Position numbers and translations under genes: made by a program. Below, piece by piece: positions 17,245 to 27,109 of a DNA stretch of 64,000 nucleotides (positions are counted from its first letter, which is position 1; each line of letters opens with the position of its first letter). The notes beneath the pieces are model-generated. The model did no database searches. It was given only the letters and a program-made list of their open reading frames with translations, and was not told the DNA's origin. Source of the stretch: an uncultured Nitrospirota bacterium (GTDB lineage: Bacteria; Nitrospirota; Nitrospiria; Nitrospirales; UBA8639); assembly GCA_937139405.1 (NCBI GenBank), contig CAKZPV010000032.1:221545-285544 (forward strand). The letters run 5' to 3'.

Positions 17245-18900
17245 TCAACTTTTACCTGTTTCTGATGCCAAGAGCTCTCGAGCTTCCAGAACTTTTTTCA
17301 CCACCATCTCGACATTCTCTTTATCCACAAACGGCGACAGGATAAACGACTTTAATGCAACAATTGGCTCTCCATAATCTGTTTTTTGATAACAATCGGT
17401 TAACGACAACATCACACCACGCCCTTCCATGCCTTCGTGGTGCAGAAAATTATAGATTTTTCTGTTGTACTCATTATGCTGCAGGAGTATGTCGCGACAT
17501 GCCGGATCCTGCATTTCTTTCTCTTTTATCTTAAAGGTATCGACACCATCAGGATAGGCACGAAATAACGTAACCGTTCCAAAATTCTCGCGATTAAGCA
17601 CAGTGGTGCAGGCATGACTTTCTAAATGCTCGGTTAAGAGCTGAGCCATTTCCACAATATGACCAATAATGACACGCAAGCCTTTCTTTCCAAAGAGCTT
17701 TAAATTGGCAATGGCTGCCAACGTGCCTGTCCCCGACCGAGAGGTTTCTAACGTATACATTCCTGGTCGATGCTCGCCAAATTGATAGAGATACGGCATT
17801 TGCTCTTGTGGGCGCCGAAGACGAGTGAGATCAGCTTCTTCTTTTACCAACACTACGCTGGAAATATAGGGTGTAAATCCCGGCTTGTGAAAATCAATGC
17901 CAATAGAATCAGCGCAAGCGAGATCTTGTATATGATGGCAGACTCCCGCTAACGCGCGTAGGGTGCGAGGACGAAACCCCAGCGAATTGTCTTCAAACGA
18001 ATAATCAGTGAATACCGACCATGCCCATCCAATGACTGCATCGGCATGAATATGCGGAACGTATGATAATTGAAATTCTTGGACGAGTTCATCCCTGAGC
18101 GTCGTGATCGCTCGAATATCATCAAGGCCGAAGGCATCGGTCGTCCCAAGCGTGGCAATGATACCCACAATTTTTCGACCAACCTTGAGAGCTTCGGTCA
18201 CTTGCATTCGAAGCACATCAACATTCATCGCATTGTGCTCTGTGGTGGGAATCGTAATGAGATTTTTAGCCCCCAATCCCAACCAACCAGCAATGTTGTA
18301 TCGGCAGTAATGACTAGCGTCACTGGCAAACATGACCGCATCTTCACGAATGCCTTCTTCCAATGAATCTGGCAATGCCTTTTCCAAACCTATTTTCATG
18401 CCATAGAGCGTGGTGCCCGTTCCTCCAAAGGTAAACACACCACCGGCTCGCTCCGGATCATACCCCAAAAGCGTGGCCAACATGGCTACCACTTCTACTT
18501 CAGCTAACGCGACACGATGACTATATTCATCCCATGCTAAATTGGGATTATAGAGCGAAGACAGCAGCACGCCGATCAGAGAAGAAATAGTTACCGGCGG
18601 TACAACATTTTGTTGGGTGCGTGGATGGCCCCATAAGGTTAAACCTTCACAATATTCAACGAGTTCTTCTGTCACCTCTTCCACAGTCTTGCCTTCTTCC
18701 GCTAATCGTTTCGTTTTGGCAGCACCATAATCCAACGTTTTTCGTTCACCTAAAATTGGCCGTTCGCTTTTCAGGGTATCAACAGCATCAATAGCCCGCA
18801 TCAGGCTATGAACGAAATAGGAATCATGTACACGATCAGAAACAGGCTTGGGAAAAGCAGTCCGAATGGTTTCTAAGAGTTTTCGATACGGAGCAGCCAT
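17245..18900 (-). CDS. PLP-dependent group II decarboxylase (glutamate/tyrosine decarboxylase-like)
   Basis: A 551-residue fold-type I PLP enzyme. It has the cofactor-binding stretch TFGGTGTTLYGMK (about residues 155-167), ASHYCRYN, HIHADAVIGWAW with the Asp that contacts the pyridine nitrogen, and the Schiff-base Lys in SIGIDFHKPGF (about residue 335). Group II decarboxylases act on aromatic amino acids, glutamate or cysteine-derived acids, and the substrate cannot be fixed from sequence. It exceeds the usual 450-500 residues by an N-terminal extension. AAGGAGA lies about nine bases upstream of the ATG. The divergent neighbour is a DUF6445 oxygenase-like gene, which might act on the same small molecule. 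Confidence 0.85.
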   Translation of the reverse strand: MAAPYRKLLETIRTAFPKPVSDRVHDSYFVHSLMRAIDAVDTLKSERPILGERKTLDYGAAKTKRLAEEGKTVEEVTEELVEYCEGLTLWGHPRTQQNVVPPVTISSLIGVLLSSLYNPNLAWDEYSHRVALAEVEVVAMLATLLGYDPERAGGVFTFGGTGTTLYGMKIGLEKALPDSLEEGIREDAVMFASDASHYCRYNIAGWLGLGAKNLITIPTTEHNAMNVDVLRMQVTEALKVGRKIVGIIATLGTTDAFGLDDIRAITTLRDELVQEFQLSYVPHIHADAVIGWAWSVFTDYSFEDNSLGFRPRTLRALAGVCHHIQDLACADSIGIDFHKPGFTPYISSVVLVKEEADLTRLRRPQEQMPYLYQFGEHRPGMYTLETSRSGTGTLAAIANLKLFGKKGLRVIIGHIVEMAQLLTEHLESHACTTVLNRENFGTVTLFRAYPDGVDTFKIKEKEMQDPACRDILLQHNEYNRKIYNFLHHEGMEGRGVMLSLTDCYQKTDYGEPIVALKSFILSPFVDKENVEMVVKKVLEARELLASETGKS

Positions 18901-19057
18901 GAGATCAGTCTCCTTTCACAAGGTGACGAAATTGCGTGGGTTCATCCTTATTCACCTGTCATCAACTCATCGCACTTGACTCTCCAACTTCATCCAGCGC
19001 ACCATGCTACGGATTTCTCAATTTATTTTACCGCACCAATTCGCTTAAAGGGATTCA

Positions 19058-19822
19058 ATGCCCAAGGCCCTCCGCCCAGACTTATTTGACGTTAATCCGA
19101 ATCCTAATCTTTCGATTCATGAGGTCGGATTAGGTAGGAACAAAGTTATCATTGCCGATCATTTCTATCTCCACCCCGACGATATTCTCCAAGCTGCCTT
19201 GGAACTGCCGTTTACGGACCGGTTTGAAATTGTGGGAAATTTCCCAGGAGTGCGCGCAAGCCTCAACGTCAATACCCAACCATTAATTGACCACTTAAGT
19301 CAGATATGGGGAAGCAATCTCCTGCCGTTTTTTTCACCACAACCTGTCGTACTCCAAGGCATCAAGATGCAGGATTTCCGCTTAAACGTGGGACAACGTC
19401 AACCGCATATCGATCAAGATGTGACCGCCATGGTGTACCTCAATCCGGACGGTTATTGTAAAGGTGGGACAGGGCTCTACCGCCACCGGCCAACGGAACT
19501 TGAACGAGTGCCAATCATGCCGGATGCCTCCATTAGGCAGTTAGCCAATCAACTGGAATTGAGTGATGAGTTTTTTTCGAGCCCGGAAGGGTATGAGAAC
19601 TTTCAAAATAGTATGATCTTCAACCCATTGTTTGCTTGTCGAGACAACCAATATATTAATGATGGAAACATCTATTGGGAATTACTCCAACTCATTGAGA
19701 TGAAACCCAATCGGCTCATGATCTTTGACGGCCGGTGTTTTCATTCTCAATACATCCAGCCTGGCGACTACGATCAAGCGTTTCGAGTGAACCAAATTTT
19801 GTACCTACGGCAAGAAGCCTAA
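19058..19822 (+). CDS. DUF6445-like protein, possible 2-oxoglutarate/Fe(II) oxygenase
   Basis: This 254-residue protein resembles the DUF6445 family as I recall it. The core has PHIDQDVTAMVYLNPDGYCK (about residues 123-142), where H-x-D could bind iron, then GGTGLYRHR. Near the C-terminus come LMIFDGRCFHSQ and RVNQILYL. An H-x-D followed by a distal His and a basic residue fits the double-stranded beta-helix of 2OG-Fe(II) oxygenases; that reading is inferred. AAAGGG lies about six bases before the ATG. It is divergent from the PLP decarboxylase with about 157 bp between them. The substrate is unknown. Confidence 0.6.
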   Translation: MPKALRPDLFDVNPNPNLSIHEVGLGRNKVIIADHFYLHPDDILQAALELPFTDRFEIVGNFPGVRASLNVNTQPLIDHLSQIWGSNLLPFFSPQPVVLQGIKMQDFRLNVGQRQPHIDQDVTAMVYLNPDGYCKGGTGLYRHRPTELERVPIMPDASIRQLANQLELSDEFFSSPEGYENFQNSMIFNPLFACRDNQYINDGNIYWELLQLIEMKPNRLMIFDGRCFHSQYIQPGDYDQAFRVNQILYLRQEA

Positions 19823-20084
19823 TCTTCTTCTCCCATCTCATATGCCACATTATCGAGAAATGCTGTCCCACTTCCTAAACAAACACATTAGCTACCCCTT
19901 TACTCAGGGTGAACGCTCGTCTAGCCGCCAACGGTGGCCGCAGATTGTATCTAAAATAGAGTCTTTGCTACTTTGCTGTGTAATCAAAAAAGCCTTTTGA
20001 CATTCAGGTCCTCGATTGCTCAACTAATTTTGCTTACACTGTTAAGTATTTCAGATTGAAATAACTTATGATTCAAAGCAGAAA

Positions 20085-20600
20085 ATGAAACCATTTTCGT
20101 TCTACCGGCTTTTTCTTGTACTCGCCTTAATTCATTTGGCGATAAATTCCAATGATAGCCTTGCAGTACTCTCTCCTTGGAATGATTTACTGAAAGCTAA
20201 GAAAATTACTTGCTCTGTTACAAAGCAAATCTTGACAAGATGGATTGGGGGAAAACCAGTTATCGAAGAAGGTATTAAAGAAGAAGAGTTGCCAGAAAAT
20301 TTCAAGCAGTTTTTTTATTTTTATGATTTTGATCATTCCTCTGAAACAGCCTGGGAAGAATGGCACTCTCACAAATTTCCGGTCAAAATTGTTTATGGTG
20401 GAAATTCAAAGGACGGAAAGCTATGGCTCACCTTGATTGATGATGCCCCAAAAGGTGGCCTAGCTTACAATGTGACAACGGTGTTTAGCGAATGGCTAGT
20501 TGGTACAAAAAAATACATGATGGCGAAATCCGTTCATAAAACATCTATTTTTGGACCGATTATTTACCAACAATATGGCACCTGCGAAGTTGCCAAATAA
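20085..20600 (+). CDS. Exported hypothetical protein
   Basis: A 171-residue protein with an N-terminal signal-type segment (FYRLFLVLALIHLAINSNDS). The mature part is basic and aromatic-rich with no recognised motif; FFYFYDFDHSSETAWEEW is notable for its Phe/Tyr content. One Cys lies after the signal (residue 44) and one near the C-terminus (GTCEVAK), so a disulfide is possible. It is more AT-rich than its neighbours and stands alone between gene-free stretches of about 260 and 440 bp. No function is assigned. Confidence 0.5.
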   Translation: MKPFSFYRLFLVLALIHLAINSNDSLAVLSPWNDLLKAKKITCSVTKQILTRWIGGKPVIEEGIKEEELPENFKQFFYFYDFDHSSETAWEEWHSHKFPVKIVYGGNSKDGKLWLTLIDDAPKGGLAYNVTTVFSEWLVGTKKYMMAKSVHKTSIFGPIIYQQYGTCEVAK

Positions 20601-21038
20601 ATCCATAAAGAAAACATGATGTCCCAAAAGAAACGAATTGAGAGCTTGATGTTGGGAGATTCGTAGGAATGAGCTATTGAATGTTAAACGAAAATAAATG
20701 AGAGAATTCTAGTTAATTTAATCTCTTTATGGCGTGGAAGAAATCAAATAGCTGCAAAAAAAGAACTCGTCTCCTAATTTTCATGAAAAGACTCTCCTGG
20801 TAACATAGAAAAATTTCATAGAGATTGTTAATGGATCCCTCAATATCCCCCGATTTGCGACATTCTTTATCTTGGATTAATTGCTTATTTTTTTTTGAGA
20901 GGTTGTGCAAGTGCTTCCACTTATATTGTCATGTTAATAACGGAAATGCCTCCAGCCCTTTCGTGCTTCTGATCTCATTTGGGACCTTCGCAGAAGGAGA
21001 TTATTGCGAAGACCGCTTGCATTCCTATTCCTTGTTTC
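20601..21038. other. 438-bp AT-rich stretch without a supported gene
   Basis: No reading frame here has a ribosome site plus a protein-like composition. The stretch is rich in A/T runs. It lies between the 3' ends of two convergent genes, so a terminator is expected, but I see no clear hairpin with a T-run. Confidence 0.4.
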
Positions 21039-22418
21039 TCACACCTCACGCTCTGTGGCTTGCAAATAGCTGGTTTCCTGATATCTCCCGACGACAAAAA
21101 GAAACAGACATGCGACCAGAAACATCACACCCGCAAAGAACCAATAATATTCAGGCCCTGTCAGCATCACTGAGCCGTCCGGATTTTGAATCCATCTATT
21201 CACTAAAGAAGTAAATCCATTCCCTAAGGAAACCGAGAGTAAGAAAATCCCCATGATAAGTGACTTAAGTTTAAGAGGGGCTTGGGTGTAAGAAAACTCT
21301 AGACAAGTAATGGAGACCATAACCTCGGCAGCCGTCATCACAACAAACGCCAACAATTGCCAGGCTATTGAAGGCGTTTGCCCTTCGGCAATGAGTTGTT
21401 CAATATATGCCGAAATCATGAATGCCACCACTGTCACAAAAAACCCAATTGATATTTTCCGTAACGCTGTCAATTCCATGCATCGGCCCAACAAGGGGTA
21501 GACCCCATAAACAAATAGAGGAATGAACATGAGAATGAGGATCGGATTGATCGCTTGAATTTGTGAAGGGAGCCACTCAATCCCCATCAAATGTCGGTCC
21601 ATATGCTGAGCTTGAAGCACCCAGGCAGAAGCAGTTTGATCAAATAACGACCAAAAAGGCACGACAAACAAATAGATACCCACCAGCCGAAGAATTCCTT
21701 TTCTCACCTTGGGATCTTTTAATTCTTGAATAAGTCCTGATTGATCAGCTGGTATATGAGCATATTGGTTTCTTCCTGCCCAGAAAATCACTGTGGCCAA
21801 AAACATCAAAATACCAGGCACCCCAAAAGCAACACCCGCCCCATAATTTTCGAGCAACGTCGGTGTCAACATTATTGAACAAAAGGCCCCCACATTAATG
21901 GCAAAGTAAAACCATGAAAATGCCTTTGGAAGCAGATGCCGATTCATCGAACTAAATTGATCTCCTAGATTGGCTGACACGCAGGGCTTTATCCCTCCTG
22001 AGCCAATAGCAATAAACGTCAGTCCTATTAATAATCCTAGACGAGTATGATCAAGAGCCAGAGCGACATGACCGGCACAATAGACCAGAGACAGAATTAT
22101 TATTGTTTTATATTTTCCCCACAAGGCATCGGCTAGCAAAGCCCCCACAAAAGGGAAAAAATAGACCGCGGCTCCAAAGCGATGAAAATATTCCATTGCT
22201 TCAACTTCTCTCATAGAGTCGATCTCACCTTGAGCATTCATGAGCATACTGGTCATAAACACCACCAGAATTGCCTTCATGCCATAATAGCTAAATCGCT
22301 CGGCGGCTTCATTCGCCACTAAGTGAAACACACCTGGAGGCATCGCAGATGTTTCCAATGGTTTTGTACGATATTCTGGTTTGGCCATCAGTGATTTTCG
22401 GTCAGAAGAGAAAATCAT
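21039..22418 (-). CDS. POT-family proton-dependent oligopeptide transporter
   Basis: A 459-residue major-facilitator protein of the POT/PTR family with about 12 to 14 hydrophobic segments. The N-terminal ERFSYYGMKAILVVF contains the family's E-R-F-x-Y-Y-G motif (the proton-coupled E-x-x-E-R region is reduced to NEAAERF). IAIGSGGIKPCVSANLGDQF matches the second POT signature, and WFYFAINVGAF follows. It would import di- and tripeptides with protons across the inner membrane. The start is uncertain: ATG 22418 and ATG 22388 are both in frame without a clear ribosome site. It is divergent from the TonB receptor, with 97 bp between. Confidence 0.88.
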   Translation of the reverse strand: MIFSSDRKSLMAKPEYRTKPLETSAMPPGVFHLVANEAAERFSYYGMKAILVVFMTSMLMNAQGEIDSMREVEAMEYFHRFGAAVYFFPFVGALLADALWGKYKTIIILSLVYCAGHVALALDHTRLGLLIGLTFIAIGSGGIKPCVSANLGDQFSSMNRHLLPKAFSWFYFAINVGAFCSIMLTPTLLENYGAGVAFGVPGILMFLATVIFWAGRNQYAHIPADQSGLIQELKDPKVRKGILRLVGIYLFVVPFWSLFDQTASAWVLQAQHMDRHLMGIEWLPSQIQAINPILILMFIPLFVYGVYPLLGRCMELTALRKISIGFFVTVVAFMISAYIEQLIAEGQTPSIAWQLLAFVVMTAAEVMVSITCLEFSYTQAPLKLKSLIMGIFLLSVSLGNGFTSLVNRWIQNPDGSVMLTGPEYYWFFAGVMFLVACLFLFVVGRYQETSYLQATEREV

Positions 22419-22515
22419 TAGGAGAGAAATTGAAGATTACAGGTTACCAGCTATATTCAGTACAATCCCATAGCAGTTTTATCGATCGCAACATTATTGA
22501 ACGAATTAACCCTTG

Positions 22516-24483
22516 ATGTCATTGGACAATAGCCCCTTCATTGTCTTGCTATTTCTCTTCTCTCTGGTTTTAGGAATACATCCATTCGGTATTCCTAGGA
22601 TTCAAGCCGATGAATCAGCTATTCCCACGCTAGATCCAATCCTTGTCACCGGGTCCGCCCATCCTACTCGTCTTCATCGTTCGACTCAAAGCCATACCAT
22701 TGTCGACCATACAGACGATTCTCCTATTCACCCCAATCGTCTGGCCAGTATTCTTCAACACGTCCCAGGTCTTCATTTGGATGAAATGGGAGGACGCGGG
22801 GGAATCAGCTCAATGTATCTACGAGGCGCCGATCCCAACTTTACGTTAATCATGGTAGATGGAATCCCTTTAAACGATTCCACTGACCAGCGCGGCGGGT
22901 CCGTCGACCTCTCAACCATTCCAATCGACCAAATCACCCGAGTTGAAATTGTTCGCGGACCGCTCTCAGCCTTCTATGGTTCGGAAGCCATGGCCGGTGC
23001 GATCAATCTCATCACAGACTCCCATTCAGAAAATTCAAAAGGTCGCATCCTTGTTGAAGGAGGTCGATTTGATTCACAGAAAGGGTTAATCCAAGGCCAA
23101 GGCACATTCGGCCCTTTCTCGGCTAATCTTTCATTTTCCCATTCCGGCAATGAAGAACAAGTCGAGAAAGATGCCTTTTCTCAACATGCCATTGGCTGGA
23201 ACATTGGCATGGATGTTAGATCGCAATGGGATATTCGCTTAACGGGTCAATACGCCAAATCTTCCGTTCGAAGTTTTCCGGAAGGAAGCGGTGGCCCTTC
23301 ATTGGCCCTACTTCGAGAAACAGAAAGACGTGAGACCCAAACATTCTTAACCGGTCTGACCGCTTTTCTAGAGACTCCTACAGGATGGCTTCATCAGCTC
23401 TTTTTGAGTCTTTCGAAACGATCGCAGGATGTGGACAATCCGGGGGTTCTTGCGACTCCATCTTTCTTTCAAATACCGGCAACACGCTTTAGCACGGAGT
23501 ATACCCGCTATCAGGGTCGCCTGACAGAAACCTGGACAATCACCCCATATTCGACGTTTTCATTTGGCGGACACATCACTCACGAGCGAGGAAGCCGTAA
23601 TGGAACGCAAGACTTGAGTTTCTTCGGAGGACGTGCGGATGAACCGCTTGATTTTTCTCTGGATCGGACATTTGGGGGAAGCTTCGTCGAGCTGACGGCA
23701 ACGGCATGGGAAACATTGACCCTGAACACCGGCGCTCGATTAGATTTTGCTAAACAGATACAACCTAGGGTGAATCCTCGGGTGAGTGCACGATATCAAC
23801 TACTTCCTTTACTCCACCTTCACGGAGCATACGGCAAAGGATTCAAGCTTCCGGGTCTAGCCAGTCTTGAAGATCCTGTTATTGGTAATCCAAACTTGAA
23901 ACCCGAAACGAGCACGGGGTGGGATTTGGGGCTGGAATATTACACACCACATCACGAAATAACAGTCTCGGCCACATATTTTCACAATCGCTTTCGGGGC
24001 CTCGTCGATCTGGATCCTGATCTTCTCACTCAAGGCCTCTTTCAACTCACCAACCTAGATACGGCCGTCACGAAAGGATGGGAATGTTCTGTAACGCTCT
24101 CTCCCCAATCCCTCGTCTCCTTTCAAGCGAATCTGACGTATTTGACCACTCGCGTTACTAAAACTGGCGACAAATTAAGAAATCGCCCAAAATGGCGTGG
24201 TGGGTTAGGATTGACCGTTCAGCCATCTCCCAAAGTCAGCTTCAATACCCGACTCACCTTCGTCAGTTCACGGCTGGATTTTCAAATACCCACACAAACG
24301 ACTCGTGTGGGAGGATATACTAAAACCGACGCAACGATCAGCTATCTCCCTGCCCTGGACTGGCGCTGGTATGCCACCCTAGAGAATCTCACAAATGCAT
24401 CATATGAAGATTTTCGTGGTTTTCCAGCTCCACCCCTCACCTTCCGGATAGGAATCGAGTATCTGTTCGCTCCTACTTCTTAA
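22516..24483 (+). CDS. TonB-dependent outer-membrane receptor (BtuB/CirA-like)
   Basis: 655 residues with a signal segment (FIVLLFLFSLVLGIH), a TonB-box-like LDPILVTGSA (about residues 43-52) and a plug domain with LRGADPNFTLIMVDGIPLND and VEIVRGPLSAFYGSEAMAGA. A 22-strand barrel follows, with the NPNLKPETSTGWDLGLEYY segment, and ends in a strand finishing in aromatic residues. Such receptors import siderophores, cobalamin or similar ligands using TonB energy. The substrate is not clear, and no cobalamin riboswitch or Fur-like box was recognised in the short upstream region. A TTG one codon earlier is also in frame. No TonB/ExbBD genes are near. Confidence 0.9.
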   Translation: MSLDNSPFIVLLFLFSLVLGIHPFGIPRIQADESAIPTLDPILVTGSAHPTRLHRSTQSHTIVDHTDDSPIHPNRLASILQHVPGLHLDEMGGRGGISSMYLRGADPNFTLIMVDGIPLNDSTDQRGGSVDLSTIPIDQITRVEIVRGPLSAFYGSEAMAGAINLITDSHSENSKGRILVEGGRFDSQKGLIQGQGTFGPFSANLSFSHSGNEEQVEKDAFSQHAIGWNIGMDVRSQWDIRLTGQYAKSSVRSFPEGSGGPSLALLRETERRETQTFLTGLTAFLETPTGWLHQLFLSLSKRSQDVDNPGVLATPSFFQIPATRFSTEYTRYQGRLTETWTITPYSTFSFGGHITHERGSRNGTQDLSFFGGRADEPLDFSLDRTFGGSFVELTATAWETLTLNTGARLDFAKQIQPRVNPRVSARYQLLPLLHLHGAYGKGFKLPGLASLEDPVIGNPNLKPETSTGWDLGLEYYTPHHEITVSATYFHNRFRGLVDLDPDLLTQGLFQLTNLDTAVTKGWECSVTLSPQSLVSFQANLTYLTTRVTKTGDKLRNRPKWRGGLGLTVQPSPKVSFNTRLTFVSSRLDFQIPTQTTRVGGYTKTDATISYLPALDWRWYATLENLTNASYEDFRGFPAPPLTFRIGIEYLFAPTS

Positions 24484-24680
24484 ACGATTTCCGAGCGATT
24501 CTTAGCGCATTTCAGTAATCACCCCTGTCAATTAATAAGCAAACTACGCCCTAACAAGCATCAAGATCCCTCTTAAGCTCACAAGGATTTTTACCGAAAA
24601 AGGAGAGAAGAATCATGAAAAAATACTAGAAAATTTTTCTTGAGCGTTACCAACAATCCTCATTTGCTAAGGACACGTTC

Positions 24681-25667
24681 ATGCAACTGTCACTGCCATT
24701 AGATATCAAGCAAAGCGAAGAAACGGCGACGATTTTTGAGAGAATAAAAGACTGCAAGTCTCTCCCAATTTTATCCCCATTAGCTTCAAGAATCCTCAAA
24801 ATGTGCCAAGATGAGGAAACCGAAGCCTCGACATTGGCCAACGTGATTGCTCAAGATCCAGGGATGGCTGCACAAATTTTATTCATGGCCAATTCCGCCT
24901 ATTACGGAGGAGCTCGCCACAAAGTGACCAGTATCATCCAAGGCGTAAACCTCCTTGGATTTACTACCATTGCGAACTTGGCACTCTCATTCTGCTTTTA
25001 TCGTCTTATTAAAGATGTCAAAGACACATCCACATCAGCCATCAATCATGTACAGTTTTGGCGGCGATCTATCTTTGCCAGTATGGCCGCTCGAGCCATT
25101 GGACAACACTTAGACCACCCTGACACTGAACTCATGTTCCTTTCTGCGCTCCTACAAGATATCGGGATCTTAGCTTTAAATGAAGTGGCCTCTGATGAAC
25201 TTATGCAGTTACACGGACATGTTGTTGTAAGCCATGTCGAGCAATATGAACTTGAGTTGGAACATCTCGGAGTTGACCATTCGCAAGTCGGCGCCTGGCT
25301 TGCCCAACAATGGGAACTACCGGAAGAATTTCAGCTAGCCATTCTCTATAGCCATACCTCAGAATTATTTGAAACACCTTCAGATTTTCAAGCACTCGTG
25401 GATGTCGTGGCGCTGTCCAGCTTTGTCGCTGATATTTGGATGACTCCCCAGACCGAAACAGCCATTGATCTGGTGCGTGAAAAAAGCCAAGGGCGTTTGA
25501 CCATTCAACCAGATGATTGGGGACCAATTTTAGATCATATTATGGCAGGTATTCCTCAAATCGCGAGCTTTTTTCATACAAAATTGGGTAGCTTTGAAGA
25601 GATCACTCATATCCATCGCTTAGCACTTAAACAGCTCACACCGACACCCCAACCGCAAGCCAACTAG
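24681..25667 (+). CDS. HDOD-domain signalling protein
   Basis: A 328-residue protein with a single HDOD domain spanning about residues 25-230. LPILSPLASRILKMCQDEE opens it. IAQDPGMAAQILFMANSAYY is the typical early helix pair, and VTSIIQGVNLLGFTTIANLAL follows. Where true HD hydrolases have His-Asp, this protein has LLQDIGILAL, so it is not expected to be an enzyme. HDOD proteins act as scaffolds in stress, chemotaxis or c-di-GMP signalling. The C-terminal 100 residues are a less conserved helical extension. A weak AAGGA lies upstream. It is convergent with a GGDEF gene, and a second HDOD gene is at 48979. Confidence 0.88.
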   Translation: MQLSLPLDIKQSEETATIFERIKDCKSLPILSPLASRILKMCQDEETEASTLANVIAQDPGMAAQILFMANSAYYGGARHKVTSIIQGVNLLGFTTIANLALSFCFYRLIKDVKDTSTSAINHVQFWRRSIFASMAARAIGQHLDHPDTELMFLSALLQDIGILALNEVASDELMQLHGHVVVSHVEQYELELEHLGVDHSQVGAWLAQQWELPEEFQLAILYSHTSELFETPSDFQALVDVVALSSFVADIWMTPQTETAIDLVREKSQGRLTIQPDDWGPILDHIMAGIPQIASFFHTKLGSFEEITHIHRLALKQLTPTPQPQAN

Positions 25668-25714
25668 CAGTTACACGAATCTCTCAGGCAATAAGGTTCC
25701 AGGGTTCCCTTCTC

Positions 25715-26860
25715 TTAGGAAGCATCTACCATTTCCAACGCGATGCATAATTGATTCCGCCCCCCCTCTTTCGCCCGATACAACGCTCGATCAGCTCGTC
25801 CCAACCATGTGGCCACAGTTTCTCCAGACTGTAATTCAGCCACACCAATTGATACCGTTGCCGGAATACTGATCTCTTGATAGCAAAACGGTTCGTGATG
25901 TACCGCTTCTAATAACCGCTCCCCTAAGCGCTGGCACAATTCATAGTTCGCACCAGGAAGTAGTACACAGAATTCTTCCCCCCCGTATCGGGCAACAAAA
26001 TCTGTCTTTCGCGGAAACGTAGAGACTAGACGATCGGCTAACTGCTGAATCACGGCGTCTCCAGCGGGATGACCGTGTGTATCATTGATCTGCTTAAAGT
26101 GATCAATATCCACCATAAAGACACAAGCCGGCGTTTCTGAAAAGAAACTGAGGCTAACGGTGCGTTCTAGCTGTAGATCTAACGCTCCACGATTATAGAG
26201 CCGTGTCAAAGGATCTAATTCCATTTCTTTTCGGACCGTTCCTAGTTCTTTTTCAACTGACCGCAACTTCTCACCAAGCCGCTTAATCCTCTGCTGTTGC
26301 CGCTTTTTTCGTTCATCGACAACCGTATTCATTCCCTGAACAACGGCCAATAGAGCCTGCTTCACTTCGCTGAATGAACCACCTTCGGTGGCCACTCTCA
26401 ACTGTCCGATATAATCCTCCACTTGCTGATCCGTTTCTTGGTCTTCGACAATCGCCCGCCCGACAGTGTTAGTGAATTCCCATAGCACGTTTCGCACATC
26501 TTGCAGGTTACGATTAACATACAGTTTTTCATGTTGGCGATGCTTATTCACAAATGTGGTAAGGCCTCCCCAATCGCGCCGAAAATCTTCCTCAGCAATA
26601 TCCGAACCCTCCTCACGGATTGAGTTACCGACCAACACGTGCATGGCCCACCGCTCAAATTCTTTATTAATATCTTCTTCAGAAAGCTCCTCCAAATCAA
26701 AGGCATGTCTTCCCATACTACGCAACACCCTGGCCAATGGTTCTAAGGCTTGATCATGATCATCTGCTACAACAGGTTCATTCAACTCACTTGCCTTAGG
26801 ATCACTCATCACTTCCTGACCTTTCAGATCAGCTTTTCCCTTTGACCAAGATCCAAACAT
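25715..26860 (-). CDS. GGDEF diguanylate cyclase with a helical sensor
   Basis: 381 residues, cytoplasmic. The N-terminal 200 residues are helical, including LEELSEEDINKEFERWAMHV, and resemble the sensor of YeaP/DgcA-type cyclases. A coiled coil (about 190-220) leads into a GGDEF domain with LTRLYNRGALD, FMVDIDHFKQINDTHGH and the active-site RYGGEEF. An RxxD inhibitory site (RKTD) lies five residues before it, so product feedback is likely. AGGAGG sits five bases before the ATG, a strong ribosome site. The protein should make c-di-GMP from GTP; the input signal is unknown. It is convergent with the HDOD gene. Confidence 0.92.
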   Translation of the reverse strand: MFGSWSKGKADLKGQEVMSDPKASELNEPVVADDHDQALEPLARVLRSMGRHAFDLEELSEEDINKEFERWAMHVLVGNSIREEGSDIAEEDFRRDWGGLTTFVNKHRQHEKLYVNRNLQDVRNVLWEFTNTVGRAIVEDQETDQQVEDYIGQLRVATEGGSFSEVKQALLAVVQGMNTVVDERKKRQQQRIKRLGEKLRSVEKELGTVRKEMELDPLTRLYNRGALDLQLERTVSLSFFSETPACVFMVDIDHFKQINDTHGHPAGDAVIQQLADRLVSTFPRKTDFVARYGGEEFCVLLPGANYELCQRLGERLLEAVHHEPFCYQEISIPATVSIGVAELQSGETVATWLGRADRALYRAKEGGRNQLCIALEMVDAS

Positions 26861-27109
26861 CGATTCCTCCTCTAACGCAAACTGACTGACAACTGACTAA
26901 TATAAACTGCAGGTTTTTTGGTACACGAACATTCTCCGCTGAAGGGAGGGTGTAGGATGATCTGTTTAATTCAGTTATCGGCTATTCTTGTAGGTCTCTT
27001 GAACGATATTTGCTATGATGACGACTAACATTCATCGCATCCATTACTTGTGTGACCAACTTAACGCTTACCCTCATCCCCTAGTAATTATTCCAAACAT
27101 TAGATATCT

